Source of the DNA: Micromonospora sp. M71_S20
GTDB taxonomy: Bacteria > Actinomycetota > Actinomycetes > Mycobacteriales > Micromonosporaceae
NCBI RefSeq assembly: GCF_003664255.1
Contig: NZ_RCCV01000001.1
Span: forward strand, 4,712,001 to 4,776,000
Reading direction: 5' to 3'
DNA length: 64,000 nt
Program-made: the position numbers and the translations under genes
Shown: positions 28,324-37,943 of the stretch, piece by piece
Layout: each line of letters starts with the position of its first letter
Numbering within the stretch: the first letter of the stretch is position 1
The notes under the pieces: model-generated
Seen by the model: the letters and a program-made list of their open reading frames with translations, nothing else
Database searches by the model: none
Told to the model about the DNA's origin: nothing

Positions 28324-29269
28324 CGCGATCGGCGCGACGGGCGGCACGGTGCCGGCGTCCGGGCCGTTGCCCGCGACCGCCGCCGGGCAGCTCGCCTGCT
28401 TCACCGTCGACGGCCTGATCCGCGCCCACGTCCGGCAGCGGCACCGGGGCATCTGTCACCCGCCGAGCATGGTGTGGGAGTCGTACCGGAGTTGGGCAAC
28501 GATCCAGGGCGTCCCCGGCTTCACGGCCGGCGGCGAGGGCCACCGGCCGGGAGGCTGGCTGGCGAAGGTGCCGGTGCTGGCGGAGCGGCGCGGATCGGCG
28601 CCGGCGACCGTGGCGGCACTCCAGCGGCGCAAGATCGGCACGATCGACGAGCCCAACGGCACGAGCACCGGGGCGCACGCGCTCACCCGCACCCTGCCGG
28701 TCAGCCTCTACCCGTGCGACCCGGCGGAGATGGCCGCCCTTACGCACGCCGGTGACGCTGTGGCCGCCGCCGGGCTGGGTGGTGCGGTGGTCCGTCTCCT
28801 CGCCGCAGGACGTCCGCTCATCGAGGCCCTGGAGAGCGTGGCGGCGGACCCGGCAGGCTTCGCCGAGGCGTCGCAGCGGTCCCTGGTTCCGGCCCTGGCC
28901 GCCGCCCAGTCGGGTGCGCCGTCGACGGGCGAGCTGACCCGGCTCGCTCCCGATGCCAGGGCGGTTTCCGCGCTGGCGGGTGGCATCTACGCCGTCGCCT
29001 GCCTCCCGGGGCGGGAAACGGTACGCGAGGCGCTCCTCTTCGCCGCCTCGGCCGGCGACGGCGGCCACGCCGTGACGGTGGCCGGCGCCCTACTGGGCAC
29101 GGCACACGGGCCGGACGCGCTCCCGGTGGACTGGCTGTCCCGGCTGGAGTTGGCGTGGACGGCCGACACGCTGGCCCGCGACCTCGTCACCGAGCTGCAC
29201 GACAGCCCTTCGGGAGGCGAGTACTTCCCCCCGACCGATCCTCACTGGAGGACCCGCTACCCCGGCTGA
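28256..29269 (+). CDS. ADP-ribosylglycohydrolase-family protein, likely inactive
   Basis: 337 aa from GTG 28256, which lies 7 nt after TATGCT (28243-28248), a leaderless -10; GTG 28229 and ATG 28244 are in frame but unlikely. The fold is recognised by ARGCVLGLMLGDAIGATGG at the N terminus and HAVTVAGALLGTAHGPDALP with WLSRLE near the C terminus. In active family members the block is TDDTQMTLFT-EGLIRA; here it reads TAAGQLACFTVDGLIRA, so both metal-binding aspartates are replaced, and the C-terminal DSDS-type block reads DGGHAV. It probably keeps the fold but not Mg-dependent de-ADP-ribosylation; it could bind ADP-ribosyl ligands or have a new activity. Confidence 0.85.
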   Translation: MTKVTAEQLATARGCVLGLMLGDAIGATGGTVPASGPLPATAAGQLACFTVDGLIRAHVRQRHRGICHPPSMVWESYRSWATIQGVPGFTAGGEGHRPGGWLAKVPVLAERRGSAPATVAALQRRKIGTIDEPNGTSTGAHALTRTLPVSLYPCDPAEMAALTHAGDAVAAAGLGGAVVRLLAAGRPLIEALESVAADPAGFAEASQRSLVPALAAAQSGAPSTGELTRLAPDARAVSALAGGIYAVACLPGRETVREALLFAASAGDGGHAVTVAGALLGTAHGPDALPVDWLSRLELAWTADTLARDLVTELHDSPSGGEYFPPTDPHWRTRYPG

Positions 29270-29496
29270 CGCCAACAGCGAAGCGCCGCCACCGCTCGCT
29301 GCGCCACGGCGCCTGCACCCACGCCAGCGCCTCCCGCTCGTGCGTGAACCGCGACGGCTGAGCCTCCTCCACCGCCCCGCCGTCGGCCATGGGAACTCGA
29401 CGGGTCCGGGGTTTGACCCTCGAGTCGGTCGAGCCCCGAGCATGGGCCGCGAAGACCCGGCGGCCGGCCGGCGGGTCCCCGACCGCGAGGAGCACA

Positions 29497-29985
29497 GTGG
29501 ACACGAACGACGGCGACGACGTCATGGCGCACATCGGCCGCGCCCTGGAACTGGGTGGAGCTGGCGACCGGGCCGCCGCACGCGAGGCCCTCATCCAGCT
29601 CTGGGACCGGGTCGGCGGCACCGGGGACGCCCTGCACCGCTGCACCATCGCGCACCACCTGGCCGACCTCCAGGAATCGGTCGCGGACGAGGTGGCGTGG
29701 GACCGCCGCGCGCTGGCCGCCGTCGCCGAGCTCAGCGACGAGCGCGTCCAGCGGCACGACGCTTCGCTGCGGGTACGCGCCCTCCTGCCGTCCCTGCACC
29801 TCAACCTCGCTGACGGGTACCGCCGCGCCGGCGACCCCGCCCGCGCCCGGGAGCACCTGGCGGTCGCGGCGCCCCTCGCCGCCGAGTTGCCGGACGACGG
29901 GTACGGCACGATGATCCGCGAGGCGATCGCGCGGGTGGGCGCCCTCCTCGACGCCGGGTCCCGGGAACCCCTCGCCGCACCGTGA
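29497..29985 (+). CDS. TPR-like conserved hypothetical protein
   Basis: 162 aa, all alpha-helical in appearance. GTG at 29497 after GCGAGGAGCACA. Helix pairs such as HIGRALELGGAGDRAAAREAL, TIAHHLADLQESVADEVAWD, LHLNLADGYRRAGDPARARE and REAIARVGALLDAG have tetratricopeptide spacing. No signal peptide or membrane segment. It stands alone; a scaffolding or regulatory role is typical of such repeats but no partner is indicated. The 227 bp before it hold no recognisable gene. Confidence 0.75.
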   Translation: MDTNDGDDVMAHIGRALELGGAGDRAAAREALIQLWDRVGGTGDALHRCTIAHHLADLQESVADEVAWDRRALAAVAELSDERVQRHDASLRVRALLPSLHLNLADGYRRAGDPARAREHLAVAAPLAAELPDDGYGTMIREAIARVGALLDAGSREPLAAP

Positions 29986-30094
29986 CACCGCGTCGCCCCG
30001 GCCTGGGTCGGCGGCGCGTCACCGGCGCGAGCGACGGCCGCTCAGGTCCGGCAACGGTGTCCGGAACCCGAGCGGGACGCGTCGGCAGGGTCCG

Positions 30095-31716
30095 TCAGCT
30101 CGGGACGTCGCGGCGGCGGAAGCCGGCCGTCCCGACCACCAGGAGCGCGGCTCCCACCCCCGTCAGCACGACGAGCGGCAGCGCCGCCGGGTCGACCGCC
30201 GGGGCCGACGGCACGTGGGTGTACGGCGACAGGTTCAGCGCCGCCTGCGGCAGGTCGAGCACCGCGCCCAGCTGCCCGAGCAGCAGGAACGCGATCATCG
30301 CCGCCCAGGACAGCGCCACCGACCAGCGGGGCAGCAGACCGAACAGCGCCGTCACCACCCCGGCGACCACCAGCAGGGCCGGCAGCCGTACCAGCGCCGC
30401 CCCGCCCAGCTCGACGGCCCGGCCGAGGGGGTCGCCGGCGACGAGGCCGTAGCCGAGGCCGGTGGTGAGCCCGCCCAGCAGCACCAGGGCGAGCGCGCCG
30501 AGCGTCGCCGCGACCACCTGCGTGGTCAGCCAGCGGGTGCGGCCGACCGCCGTGGCCAGCACCGCCTCCAGCGGCCCGTCGGTCTCGTCGCCGCGCGTGC
30601 GCAGCAGCGCCTGCACGACGTACGCCCCGATGGTCAGCGCGAACAGCCCCAGCATCGCCGCCAGGTACGCGTCGATCAGCCGCGCGCCGCCGCCCATGGC
30701 GCTGATCGCCTCGGCGGCGGCCGGGTTCTCCTCGATCATGGCGTTGAACTCGTCGCCGGCGATGCCCATCGAGAACCCGAGCACCGCCACCCCGACCGCC
30801 CAGCCGAGCAGCGTGCCGCGCTGCAACCGCCAGGCCAGTCCGGCGGGGCTGAGCAGCCCGGGTGCGGCCGTGGCCGGTCCGCGCCGGGGCGCGACGAGCC
30901 CGGCGCCGATGTCCCGCCGCTCGGCGAGGGCGTAGGCCACCACCACCCCGGCGACCAGCAGCGCGACGGGCAGCGCCAGCACCCACCAGCGTTCGCCGCC
31001 GAAGGCGCGCACCTGGTTGCCCCAGCCGAGCGGCGAGAGCCAGGACGGCCAGGCGCTGTCCACCCGCAGCCCGCCGTCGGTCTGCTCGCCCAGCACGTCT
31101 CCGGCCGCGCGGAGCAGGAAGGCGATGCCGACGGCGGCGGCGGCGAGCGCGTTGGCGCACCGGGAGGTGACCGACAGTTGGGCGGTGACGGCGGCGACGC
31201 CGGTGAACGCCACCCCGACGCCACCGACCGCGGCGGCCGCGGCGACGGACCCGGCGAGCGGCAGTCCGGCGCCGGCCAGGGCGGCGGCGAGCAGGGCGGT
31301 GGCGGCCACGTTCGCCGCGACGACCACCAGCAGGGCGGCGGTGAGCAGCGCGTACCGGCCGACGACGGAGGCGCCGAGCAGCTCCGCCCGGCCGGTCTCC
31401 TCGTTCTGCCGGGTGTGCCGGACCACCGCGAAGGTGCTCAGCAGCGCGGCGAGCAGGGCGAGCGTCACGTACGTCTCGGCGACCACCACCGCGCCGAGGT
31501 CGGTGCCGGCGATCGGCCCGTTGAACGCGCGGGCGACGAGGCTGGACGCCGACGTGCTGGCGTAACCGACCCGGGACGCCTCGTCCGGGTAGAACTCCTT
31601 GACGCTGCCGGCGAGGGCGTAGCCGAGCAGGGGCGTGCCGAGCACCCAGATCGCCAGCCGGACCCGGTCGCGGCGCAGCACGAGGCGGGCGAGCCGCCCG
31701 GTGCCGGTGAACGCGC

Positions 31717-31720
<4 letters not shown>
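30095..31720 (-). CDS. ABC transporter permease (polyketide/antibiotic exporter type)
   Basis: 541 aa with about 12 hydrophobic helices in two halves, a large exporter permease typically annotated as multidrug or polyketide-antibiotic ABC permease. GTG at 31720 overlaps the ATPase gene stop by 4 bp. First half begins [19 protein letters not shown]; the second half begins [21 protein letters not shown]. No solute-binding protein is present, which fits an exporter. The TetR gene upstream with an operator suggests induction by the exported compound. Confidence 0.88.
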
Positions 31721-32685
<965 letters not shown>

Positions 32686-32724
32686 TACCCCTCCTGCCGC
32701 TGGCGGTGCCGACGACCCCACTGT

Positions 32725-32741
32725 ACTGACCGGTGGTCAGT
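32725..32741. promoter_or_regulatory. TetR-type operator
   Basis: ACTGACCGGTGGTCAGT has perfect 7-bp inverted arms around GGT. It lies between the divergent ABC operon (start 32685) and the TetR gene (start 32793), near where both promoters should be, so TetR probably represses both genes here. Confidence 0.85.
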
Positions 32742-32779
32742 CGAATCAACAGTGTCGCCTGCCACCGGTCAGGCGCGGC

Positions 32780-32785
32780 TAGGCT
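32780..32785 (+). promoter_or_regulatory. Leaderless -10 box of the TetR gene
   Basis: TAGGCT ends 7 nt before ATG 32793, the TANNNT-N7-start arrangement of leaderless actinobacterial transcripts. No Shine-Dalgarno is present. Confidence 0.65.
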
Positions 32786-32792
32786 TGCCGCC

Positions 32793-33539
32793 ATGACCGT
32801 CGAGGCGCCCGACGACACGCGTACCCGGATCCTGCGCGCCGCGCTCGACCTGTTCGCCGAGCACGGCTACCAGCGCACCTCGCTGCGCCAGATCGCCGAA
32901 CGGCTGCGGCTGACCAAGGCCGCCATCCTCTACCACTTCCCCGCCAAGGAGCACCTGCTCGCGGCCCTGGTCGAGCCGCTGGTCGCCGACCTGGAGGCGC
33001 TGCTCGACGCGGCCGAGGCAGGGCCGGCCGAGCGGGCCCGCTGGACGGTGCTGGAGGGCTGGGTGGACACCATCCTGGGCCACCGCCGCCCGCTCGGCAT
33101 GCTCTTCCACGACATCGCGCTCGTCGGGCGGGGCGACACCTACCACCGCCTGATGCGGATCGCGATGCGGGCCAACGACCTGATCGCCGGGGTGGACGCG
33201 GGGCGCCGGGAGCGGGTCCGGGCGGTGCAGGCTGTCGCCGCGTGCAGCGACCCGGTCGTCTTCTTCACCGACATTCCGGTCGAGGTGCTGCGGGCCGACA
33301 TGCTCGACGGCGCACGCCGGCTGCTCGGCGACCCGGGCGAGCCCCGCCCGGACGGCGACGCGGGCGCGGCGGCGGTTCGGCGGCGGCCCGGGCGACCACG
33401 GGCGATGAGCCCGGAGCAGGTCGAGAAGGCCCGGCGGATGCACGCCGGGGGCGGACACTCGGCGGACGAGATCGCCGCCGCGCTCGGGGTCTCGCGGGCC
33501 ACCCTCTACCGCCACCTCGACCCGGCCGGCGCGGAATAA
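32793..33539 (+). CDS. TetR-family regulator with extra C-terminal HTH
   Basis: 248 aa. N-terminal TetR HTH: TRILRAALDLFAEHGYQRTS then LRQIAERLRLTKAAILYHF. The middle is an all-helical ligand domain. At the C terminus, after RRRPGRPRAMSPEQVEKARR, there is a second helix-turn-helix, HSADEIAAALGVSRATLYRH, of the resolvase/Hin type. Two DNA-binding domains in one chain are unusual for TetR. It probably binds the 32725-32741 operator and controls the divergent ABC exporter. Confidence 0.92.
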   Translation: MTVEAPDDTRTRILRAALDLFAEHGYQRTSLRQIAERLRLTKAAILYHFPAKEHLLAALVEPLVADLEALLDAAEAGPAERARWTVLEGWVDTILGHRRPLGMLFHDIALVGRGDTYHRLMRIAMRANDLIAGVDAGRRERVRAVQAVAACSDPVVFFTDIPVEVLRADMLDGARRLLGDPGEPRPDGDAGAAAVRRRPGRPRAMSPEQVEKARRMHAGGGHSADEIAAALGVSRATLYRHLDPAGAE

Positions 33540-33583
33540 TGAGACGGATATTGCGACGTTTTTGAGACGGCGGCGGTGCCCCG

Positions 33584-35392
33584 TCAGGCGGCGAGGGTGG
33601 CGTAGCGGCCGGCGCGCTCCAGCAGGCCGTCGTGGCTGCCGGACTCGACGATCCGGCCGTGGTCGAGTACGGCGATCCGGTCCGCGTCGCGCACCGTGGA
33701 GAGCCGGTGCGCGATGGTGATGGTGGTACGACCCCGGGCCACCTCGTCGAACGCCCGCTGCACGGCGCGCTCGGTCTCGGTGTCCAGTGCGCTCGTGGCC
33801 TCGTCGAGGATCAGGATGCGCGGGTCGCGCAGCAGCGTACGGGCGATCGCGAGGCGCTGCTTCTCGCCGCCGGAGAAGCGGTGTCCCCGCGAGCCGACGA
33901 CGGTGTCGTACCCGTCGGGCAGCCCGGCGATCAGGTCGTGGATCTGGGCGGCCCGGGCGGCGGCCTCGATCTCGGCGTCGGTGGCGTCCGGACGGGCGTA
34001 GCGCAGGTTCTCCCGCACGGTGGTGTGCAGCAGGTACGTCTCCTGGCTGACCACGCCGACGATCGCGGCGAGGTCGGCCAGGCGCAGGTCGCGCAGGTCG
34101 ACGCCGTCGACGGTGATCCGGCCGCTCGTCGGGTCGTGCAGCCGGCTGACCAGCGCGGCCAGGGTGCTCTTGCCGGAGCCGGTCTCGCCGACCAGGGCCA
34201 GGCCGGTGCCGGCCGGCACGTCGAGGGTGATCCCGGCGACGGCGGCGGTGTCGCTGCCCGGATAGCGGAAGGTGACGTCGGCCAGGCGCAGCTCGCCCCG
34301 GATCCGGCGCGGGTCGACGTCGACCGGCTCGGCGGGGTCGTCCACCTCGACCGGGAGGTCCAGGTACTCGAAGATCCGGGCGAACAGCGCCAGCGAGGCG
34401 GTCACCGAGACGCCCACGTTGAGCAGGCCCATCAGGGGGCGGAACAGCCCGCCCTGCAACGCGGTGAAGGCGACCAGGGTGCCGATGCTGAGCGTGCCGG
34501 CGGCGCCGGGCAGGCCGGCGCTGAGGTAGATGACCGCCGGGATGGCGGCGAAGACGACGCTCATGGTGGCCATCCGCCAGCGGCCGGCGAGTTCGGAACG
34601 CAGTTCCAGGTCGACCAGGCGGTCCGACGAGGCGGCGAAGCGCGCGGCCAGGGCGGGGCCGGTGCCGAGGGTCTTGGCCAGGTGCACGCCGCTGACCGAC
34701 AACCCCTCCTCGACGGTGACGTTCAGGTCGGCGAGTTCGCGCTGGCGCTCGGCGGTGATCTCGCGGCGCAGCTGGGCGACCCGGCGGGTCAGCCAGACGG
34801 CCGGCGGCAGCACGACGAGGGAGACCAGGGAGAGCCGCCAGGAGAGCGCGACCATCGCCGCCGCCGTGGCGACCACGGTGGTCAGGTTGGCCGCGATCGA
34901 GGTGGCGGTCGAGGTGACGACGCTCTGCATGCCGCCGATGTCGTTGGTGATGCGGGACTGCACCTCGCCGGTGCGGGTGCGGGTGAAGAACGACAGTGAC
35001 TGCCGTTGCAGGTGGGTGAAGACGTCGGTGCGCAGCCGGTGCATGACCTGCTGGCCGACCCGGGTGGAGATCCAGGTCTGCGCCACGCCGAGCACCGAGG
35101 TCATGGCGGCGACGGCGACCATGCCGGCGACCAGCGCGACGAGCAGGGCCAGGTCGCGCTCCGGCAGGGCCCGGTCGATCACGGCGCGCAGCAGGAAGGG
35201 CGAGGCCATGGCGAGCACCGAGGAGACCACGATGATCGCGGTGACGGTGGCGAGCGCGGCCCGGTGCCTGGCGAACAGGGCGCCGATGCGCCGCAGGGAC
35301 ACCTGGCGGGCCTGTGCCTTCTCTGCGGCGCTGACCTTGCGGGGGCCGCGGTCGCGGCCGGAGGGGACGGGTTCCAATGGATACTTCCTCAC
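33584..35392 (-). CDS. ABC multidrug exporter, fused membrane and ATPase domains (MsbA/LmrA type)
   Basis: 602 aa half-transporter. N-terminal six-helix exporter domain (residues about 35-330), ATPase domain about 360-600 with ALVGETGSGKSTLAALVSR, Q-loop VSQETYLLHTTVREN, signature FSGGEKQRLAIARTLL, Walker B ILILDEATSALD and H-loop TIAHRLSTV. GTG at 35392. It probably works as a homodimer exporting lipids or drugs. Divergent from a MarR gene with an operator-like palindrome 12 bp upstream of its start codon. Confidence 0.94.
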   Translation of the reverse strand: MRKYPLEPVPSGRDRGPRKVSAAEKAQARQVSLRRIGALFARHRAALATVTAIIVVSSVLAMASPFLLRAVIDRALPERDLALLVALVAGMVAVAAMTSVLGVAQTWISTRVGQQVMHRLRTDVFTHLQRQSLSFFTRTRTGEVQSRITNDIGGMQSVVTSTATSIAANLTTVVATAAAMVALSWRLSLVSLVVLPPAVWLTRRVAQLRREITAERQRELADLNVTVEEGLSVSGVHLAKTLGTGPALAARFAASSDRLVDLELRSELAGRWRMATMSVVFAAIPAVIYLSAGLPGAAGTLSIGTLVAFTALQGGLFRPLMGLLNVGVSVTASLALFARIFEYLDLPVEVDDPAEPVDVDPRRIRGELRLADVTFRYPGSDTAAVAGITLDVPAGTGLALVGETGSGKSTLAALVSRLHDPTSGRITVDGVDLRDLRLADLAAIVGVVSQETYLLHTTVRENLRYARPDATDAEIEAAARAAQIHDLIAGLPDGYDTVVGSRGHRFSGGEKQRLAIARTLLRDPRILILDEATSALDTETERAVQRAFDEVARGRTTITIAHRLSTVRDADRIAVLDHGRIVESGSHDGLLERAGRYATLAA

Positions 35393-35403
35393 GTCGGATA
35401 TGC

Positions 35404-35416
35404 TGAGGTTACCTCA
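35404..35416. promoter_or_regulatory. MarR-type operator
   Basis: TGAGGTTACCTCA has perfect 6-bp arms. It lies in the 64-bp gap between the divergent exporter (35392) and MarR (35457) starts. A further TGAGGAAG half-site occurs at 35420-35427 and, inverted, at 35383-35390. Confidence 0.8.
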
Positions 35417-35443
35417 ACATGAGGAAGCAACAGCTTCCGCTGC

Positions 35444-35449
35444 TACGGT
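35444..35449 (+). promoter_or_regulatory. Leaderless -10 box of the MarR gene
   Basis: TACGGT ends 7 nt before GTG 35457, matching the other leaderless promoters in the window; no Shine-Dalgarno is present. Confidence 0.6.
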
Positions 35450-35456
35450 ATTCCCC

Positions 35457-35882
35457 GTGACGGCAGACACCGACAGCACCGAGGACGGCCTGGCCGAGGC
35501 GTTCCGGGCGGTGACCCGGCGGCTGCGCCACCGCACCGGCGAGGCGCTCGCGCCCTGGGACGTGACCCCCGGCCAGTCCCGGGCCCTCGGCGTGCTGCTC
35601 CGGCACGGCGCGTTGCGGCTCAGCGCGCTCGCCGAGCACCTGCGCATCGCCCCGCGCTCCGCCACCGAGGTCGTGGACGACCTCGAGGCGCGCGGGCTCG
35701 TGCGGCGCCGGCCCGATCCGGCGGACCGACGCGCCACCCTGGTCACGCCGACCGAGGAGGGCACGCGCGCCGGCGCCGCCATCCACGCCGCCCGCCGGGC
35801 CGCCGCCGAGGAGCTGTTCGGCCGCCTCGCACCCGCCGACCGGGACCAGCTCGCCCGCATCCTGCGTACGCTGCGCGACTGA
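35457..35882 (+). CDS. MarR-family transcriptional regulator
   Basis: 141 aa. Winged-helix core: LRLSALAEHLRIAPRSATEVVD followed by LEARGLVRRRPDPADRRATLV, the wing with the DxR motif of MarR proteins; C-terminal dimerisation helix after LFGRLAPADRDQLARIL. Start GTG 35457 chosen from the leaderless -10. It probably autoregulates and represses the divergent ABC exporter through the 35404-35416 palindrome. It could equally be read from an upstream ATG, which would add residues overlapping the operator and is unlikely. Confidence 0.9.
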   Translation: MTADTDSTEDGLAEAFRAVTRRLRHRTGEALAPWDVTPGQSRALGVLLRHGALRLSALAEHLRIAPRSATEVVDDLEARGLVRRRPDPADRRATLVTPTEEGTRAGAAIHAARRAAAEELFGRLAPADRDQLARILRTLRD

Positions 35883-36047
35883 CCGGCCGCCCACCGCCCG
35901 GCGCCCGCCGACGCCCCGCGACCCGGGCACCGCCCGGGTTTGCCGCTCCCGGCGGCGGGTAGCCCAGCCACCCGTCCTGCCGACGGGACCGGGCCCCCGC
36001 GAGCGGGCGGCCCGGCACACCTGCGACGCCCGACAGGAGTGATCACG

Positions 36048-36083
36048 GTGGGTCGGATGCCCGGCAAGCCCGGTGACCGCTGA
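36048..36083 (+). CDS. Putative 11-codon leader peptide
   Basis: GTG GGT CGG ATG CCC GGC AAG (residues VGRMPGKPGDR) stops with TGA only 2 nt before the ATG of the amidotransferase gene. AGGAG lies 8 nt upstream of its GTG, whereas the amidotransferase itself has no good Shine-Dalgarno. It may deliver ribosomes by termination-reinitiation. Too short to be supported by composition. Confidence 0.35.
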   Translation: MGRMPGKPGDR

Positions 36084-36085
36084 CC

Positions 36086-37870
36086 ATGTGCGGCATCAGC
36101 GGCGAGGCGAGGTTCGACGGATCGACGCCGGACGCCGACGCGGTGACCCGGATGACCGAGGCGATGCGGTCCCGGGGCCCCGACGGCGAGGGCCTCTTCG
36201 ACGACGGCTGGGTGACCCTCGGGCACCGCCGGCTCACCGTCATCGACCTCACCGAGGCCGGCTCCCAGCCCATGGTCCGCGACGACCTGGGGCTGGCGCT
36301 GGTCTTCAACGGCTGCGTCTACAACTACCCCCAGCTGCGCCAGGAACTGCGGGACGCCGGGCACACGTTCCACTCCACCAGCGACACCGAGGTAATCCTG
36401 GTGGCGTACGCGCAGTGGGGCGAGCACTTCGTCGACCACCTGGTCGGCATGTTCGCCGTCGTGCTGGTGGACCGCCGGCGGCGCCGGCTGGTGCTGGCCC
36501 GCGACCGGCTCGGGATCAAGCCGCTCTACCTCGCCGAGTCACCCGGCCGGCTGCGGTTCGCCTCCACGCTGCCGGCGCTGCTGGCCGCCGGCGACGTGGA
36601 CACCACGATCGACCCGGTGGCGCTGCACCACTACCTTTCCTGGCACTCCATCGTGCCGGCGCCCCGCACCGTCCTGCGCGGCATCCGCAAGCTCCCCCCG
36701 GCGACCGTGCGCGTCGTCGAGGCCGACGGGCGCAGCCGCCAGCACGTGTACTGGCGGCCCGACTACGCCCGGGACCCCGCCCACGCCGGCATGGACGCCG
36801 GGGACTGGCGGGCCGCCGTCGGGGAGGCGTTGCGTGAAGCCGTACGCCGGCGGCTCGTCGCCGACGTGCCCGTCGGCGTGCTGCTCTCCGGCGGCCTGGA
36901 CTCCAGCATGATCGTGGCGCTGCTCGCCGAGGCCGGGCAGCAGCACCTGCGGACCTTCAGCATCGGCTTCGACAGCCGGGACGGCGAGGCCGGCGACGAG
37001 TTCCACTACTCCGACCTGGTCGCCCGCGCCTTCGGCACCGACCACCACCGCATCCGGCTCGCCGACGACGACCTGGTCCCGGCGGTACGCCGCACCGTCC
37101 ACGCCATGACCGAGCCGATGGGCAGCCACGACGTGGTCGCCTTCCACCTGCTCTCGGAGCAGGTCGCCCGGCAGGTCAAGGTGGCCCAGTCCGGCCAGGG
37201 CGCCGACGAGGTCTTCGCCGGCTACGGCTACCACCAGCCCCTCGCGCGGGCGCCCCGCGACGGCGCGGCCGCGGCCTTCGCCGACGCGTTCTTCGACCGG
37301 GACCACGCCGAGCTGAGCCGGGTGGTCGACCCCGCGTACGCCTGCGACCGCGACGCCAGCCGCGAGCTGCTCGCGGCGGAGCTGGCCGCGCCGGGCGCGG
37401 AGACGGCGCTGGACGCGGTGCTGCGCCTGGACACGCACCTGATGCTCCCCGACGACCCGGTCAAGCGGGTGGACAGCATGAGCATGGCGTGGGGGCTGGA
37501 GGTGCGCACCCCGTTCCTGGACCAGGACCTGGTCACCCTGGCGGCGGCCTGCCCACCCGAGCACAAGGTGGCCGACGGCGGCAAGGGCGTGCTCAAGGAG
37601 GTGGCCCGCCAGGTGCTGCCCGCCGAGGTGGTCGACCGGCCGAAGGGCTACTTCCCGGTGCCGGCGCTGCGCAACGTCGACGGGCCGCTACGGCAACTCG
37701 TCACCGAGGCCCTCGCCGCGCCCGCCGCCCGCGAGCGCGGACTGTTCCGCCGCGAGTACGTCGACGAGCTGCTCGCCGAGCCGGACCGGGCGCAGGCCGC
37801 CGCCGGCAGCAACAAGCTGTGGCAGCTCGGCCTGCTGGAACTCTGGCTCCAGTCCCACGACATCCGCTGA
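36086..37870 (+). CDS. Asparagine-synthase-family amidotransferase, N-acetylglutaminylglutamine type
   Basis: 594 aa. Cys2 (MCGISGEARFDG) is the class II glutaminase nucleophile; RSRGPDGEG and FNGCVYNYPQLR complete that domain. The synthetase domain has the PP-loop VLLSGGLDSSMIVALL, then VAQSGQGADEVFAGYGYH and DSMSMAWGLEVRTPFLD. The overall wording (YLSWHSIVPAPRT, TEPMGSHDVVAFHLL) resembles the amidotransferase of the osmolyte N-acetylglutaminylglutamine amide rather than house-keeping AsnB. The usual partners, an acetyltransferase/ATP-grasp synthetase and an M42 peptidase, are not in view. A short leader ORF may couple its translation. Confidence 0.85.
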   Translation: MCGISGEARFDGSTPDADAVTRMTEAMRSRGPDGEGLFDDGWVTLGHRRLTVIDLTEAGSQPMVRDDLGLALVFNGCVYNYPQLRQELRDAGHTFHSTSDTEVILVAYAQWGEHFVDHLVGMFAVVLVDRRRRRLVLARDRLGIKPLYLAESPGRLRFASTLPALLAAGDVDTTIDPVALHHYLSWHSIVPAPRTVLRGIRKLPPATVRVVEADGRSRQHVYWRPDYARDPAHAGMDAGDWRAAVGEALREAVRRRLVADVPVGVLLSGGLDSSMIVALLAEAGQQHLRTFSIGFDSRDGEAGDEFHYSDLVARAFGTDHHRIRLADDDLVPAVRRTVHAMTEPMGSHDVVAFHLLSEQVARQVKVAQSGQGADEVFAGYGYHQPLARAPRDGAAAAFADAFFDRDHAELSRVVDPAYACDRDASRELLAAELAAPGAETALDAVLRLDTHLMLPDDPVKRVDSMSMAWGLEVRTPFLDQDLVTLAAACPPEHKVADGGKGVLKEVARQVLPAEVVDRPKGYFPVPALRNVDGPLRQLVTEALAAPAARERGLFRREYVDELLAEPDRAQAAAGSNKLWQLGLLELWLQSHDIR

Positions 37871-37886
37871 CCGGGCGCGGCGGGGC

Positions 37887-37912
37887 GCAGCCAGGGCATC
37901 CTGCCTGGCTGC
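37887..37912. terminator. Bidirectional hairpin between convergent genes
   Basis: GCAGCCAGG and CCTGGCTGC form a perfect 9-bp stem with an 8-nt loop, 16 bp after the amidotransferase stop and 31 bp after the stop of the convergent ligase gene. No U tract, as usual in high-GC actinobacteria. Confidence 0.7.
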
Positions 37913-37943
37913 GGATCAGGCGGCGCGAGTGAGACGGCGCGGG

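Noticed and set aside
36086..37870. House-keeping asparagine synthetase AsnB
   Set aside because: Motif wording fits the N-acetylglutaminylglutamine amidotransferase group better; the distinction still needs a phylogeny.
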